From assembly GCA_023436615.1 (NCBI GenBank), contig JAEZIO010000051.1, forward strand, positions 1 through 27,971: a stretch of 27,971 bases of DNA. The letters run 5' to 3'. The stretch comes from Pseudomonadota bacterium (GTDB lineage Bacteria > Pseudomonadota > Alphaproteobacteria > Sphingomonadales > Sphingomonadaceae). Of the stretch, positions 26,551-27,971 are shown piece after piece; within the stretch, counting starts at the first letter, position 1; every line of letters begins with the position of its first letter. The notes beneath the pieces are model-generated. The model was given only the letters and a program-made list of their open reading frames with translations, made no database searches and had not been told where the DNA came from. Position numbers and translations under genes: made by a program.

Positions 26551-27087
26551 ATGCACCGTCTTTTCGTAGCGATCCGGCCGCCCGAACAGGTCCGGGACCT
26601 GCTGGTGGATGCGATGGACGACAGCGCGGAAATGCGTTGGGTCGGCGACGAGCAGCTGCACCTGACGCTCAAGTTCATCGGCGAAGTCGAGCGACCGCTC
26701 GCCAACGACATCGCGGACGCCCTCTCGCGGCTTCGCTTTCCGGCATTCGAATTGCGGATCGCCGGAGTCGGCCGTTTCGAGCGGAGGAACGGCGGTGCGC
26801 TTTGGGCAGGTGTCGCTCCCCGAAAGCAGGTCGCCGAGCTTGCGGCCAAGGTCGATCGCGCCTGCGTGTCGGCAGGTGTCGAGCCGGAGCGCCGCGCCTT
26901 CCACCCGCACATCACGCTGGCGCGGTGGACCAGGCGAAGCGCGGCGGAAGCGGCCGAGTTGGAGCGTCGCAATTCCGCGCTCGCTTCCGAGCCGTTCCCG
27001 GTCGACCGGTTCGTACTCTTCGAGAGCCGCCTCTCCCGCCACTGGCCGCACCATGAGGCGATCGCGGCATATGCGCTTGAAAAGTAG
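26551..27087 (+). CDS. thpR: RNA 2',3'-cyclic 3'-phosphodiesterase (2H family)
   Basis: This 178-aa protein of the 2H phosphoesterase superfamily hydrolyses 2',3'-cyclic phosphate ends of RNA; it was formerly called 2'-5' RNA ligase (LigT). The N-terminus MHRLFVAIRPPEQV is typical. The two catalytic H-x-T-L motifs are HLTL (37-40) and HITL (120-123), the latter in FHPHITLAR. The length and layout (MRWVGDEQLHLTLKFIGEV, then LFESRLS) are normal. No rtcB or other RNA repair gene is beside it. It is divergent from ppk2 and precedes uvrA by 96 nt. Confidence 0.94.
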   Translation: MHRLFVAIRPPEQVRDLLVDAMDDSAEMRWVGDEQLHLTLKFIGEVERPLANDIADALSRLRFPAFELRIAGVGRFERRNGGALWAGVAPRKQVAELAAKVDRACVSAGVEPERRAFHPHITLARWTRRSAAEAAELERRNSALASEPFPVDRFVLFESRLSRHWPHHEAIAAYALEK

Positions 27088-27126
27088 CAATTTCGGCAAG
27101 ATTGCCCATATCGCGCACGTGCCGCG

Positions 27127-27155
27127 TTGACCGGGGCAACATCGAGCACTACCAC
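27127..27155 (+). promoter_or_regulatory. Candidate uvrA promoter
   Basis: TTGACC (27127-27132) is a good -35 box. With a 17-nt spacer the -10 position is TACCAC (27150-27155), a weak match. It lies directly before the SOS box, which would then cover the transcription start, the usual geometry for LexA repression. Confidence 0.4.
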
Positions 27156-27157
27156 TA

Positions 27158-27172
27158 GAACATAAGCGGAAC
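27158..27172 (+). promoter_or_regulatory. LexA (SOS) box of alphaproteobacterial type
   Basis: GAAC-ATAAGCG-GAAC is a perfect GAAC-N7-GAAC direct repeat (GTTC-N7-GTTC on the other strand), the LexA operator described for Rhodobacter and Sinorhizobium. It ends 11 nt before the uvrA ATG, so LexA bound here would block uvrA transcription until DNA damage. Confidence 0.85.
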
Positions 27173-27183
27173 GAAGCCGACCG

Positions 27184-27971
<788 letters not shown>

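Overview
The window is one contig of high-GC bacterial DNA that appears to join two organisms. From about base 2392 to 27900 everything looks like an alphaproteobacterium of the Sphingomonadales (Sphingomonas-like). The evidence is the gene content (cpdR, a TrcR/DUF1013 regulator, DUF1192, a SapC-family protein), the proteobacterial form of the ATP synthase beta C-terminal part, an alphaproteobacterial GAAC-N7-GAAC SOS box in front of uvrA, and frequent TTG/GTG starts. Bases 1 to about 2330 instead carry actinobacterial-type atpA, atpG and the 5' third of atpD (Cellulomonas-like by recognition), with almost every codon ending in C or G. The switch falls inside the highly conserved Walker A region of atpD, so I read it as an assembly or template-switch chimera first and a real recombination second.

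Layout: (1) 1-3601, end of an atp operon (atpA partial, atpG, chimeric atpD, atpC). (2) 3710-5239, a lone Flp/Tad pilus ATPase, cpaF, convergent with crcB (fluoride channel), which lies 13 nt behind tRNA-Val(GAC) and cpdR on the minus strand. (3) 6213-10144, an N-formylglutamate amidohydrolase, a SapC-family gene on the minus strand, a conserved hypothetical and an RhlE-type RNA helicase. (4) 10238-11137, yghU. (5) 16241-11134, a tightly packed minus-strand run trcR-xseB-ispA-coaD-ppi-queA-tgt with overlapping or abutting genes. (6) 17365-16364 qor, divergent from a DUF1192 gene, followed by clpA. (7) 20276-24020, a plus-strand run of an M28 metallopeptidase, a CinA-C/PncC amidase, a GST and a Tat-type dienelactone hydrolase. 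(8) 26522-24072, minus-strand ppk2, DUF4956 and a Bax-inhibitor-1 family gene. (9) thpR, then uvrA, which is cut by the contig end.

Together these are mostly housekeeping genes: energy (atp), tRNA queuosine modification (queA, tgt), CoA and isoprenoid precursor supply (coaD, ispA), proteolysis and cell-cycle control (clpA, cpdR, trcR), DNA repair (xseB, uvrA), and thiol or xenobiotic handling (yghU, gst, qor, dienelactone hydrolase). No phage, IS element, CRISPR array or rRNA was seen. The most interesting points are the inter-phylum junction inside atpD, the ppk2-DUF4956 pair, a possible small RNA in the sapC 3' region, a perfect hairpin over the yghU ribosome-binding region, and a dispersed palindromic repeat running in frame into uvrA just before a terminal poly-C run.
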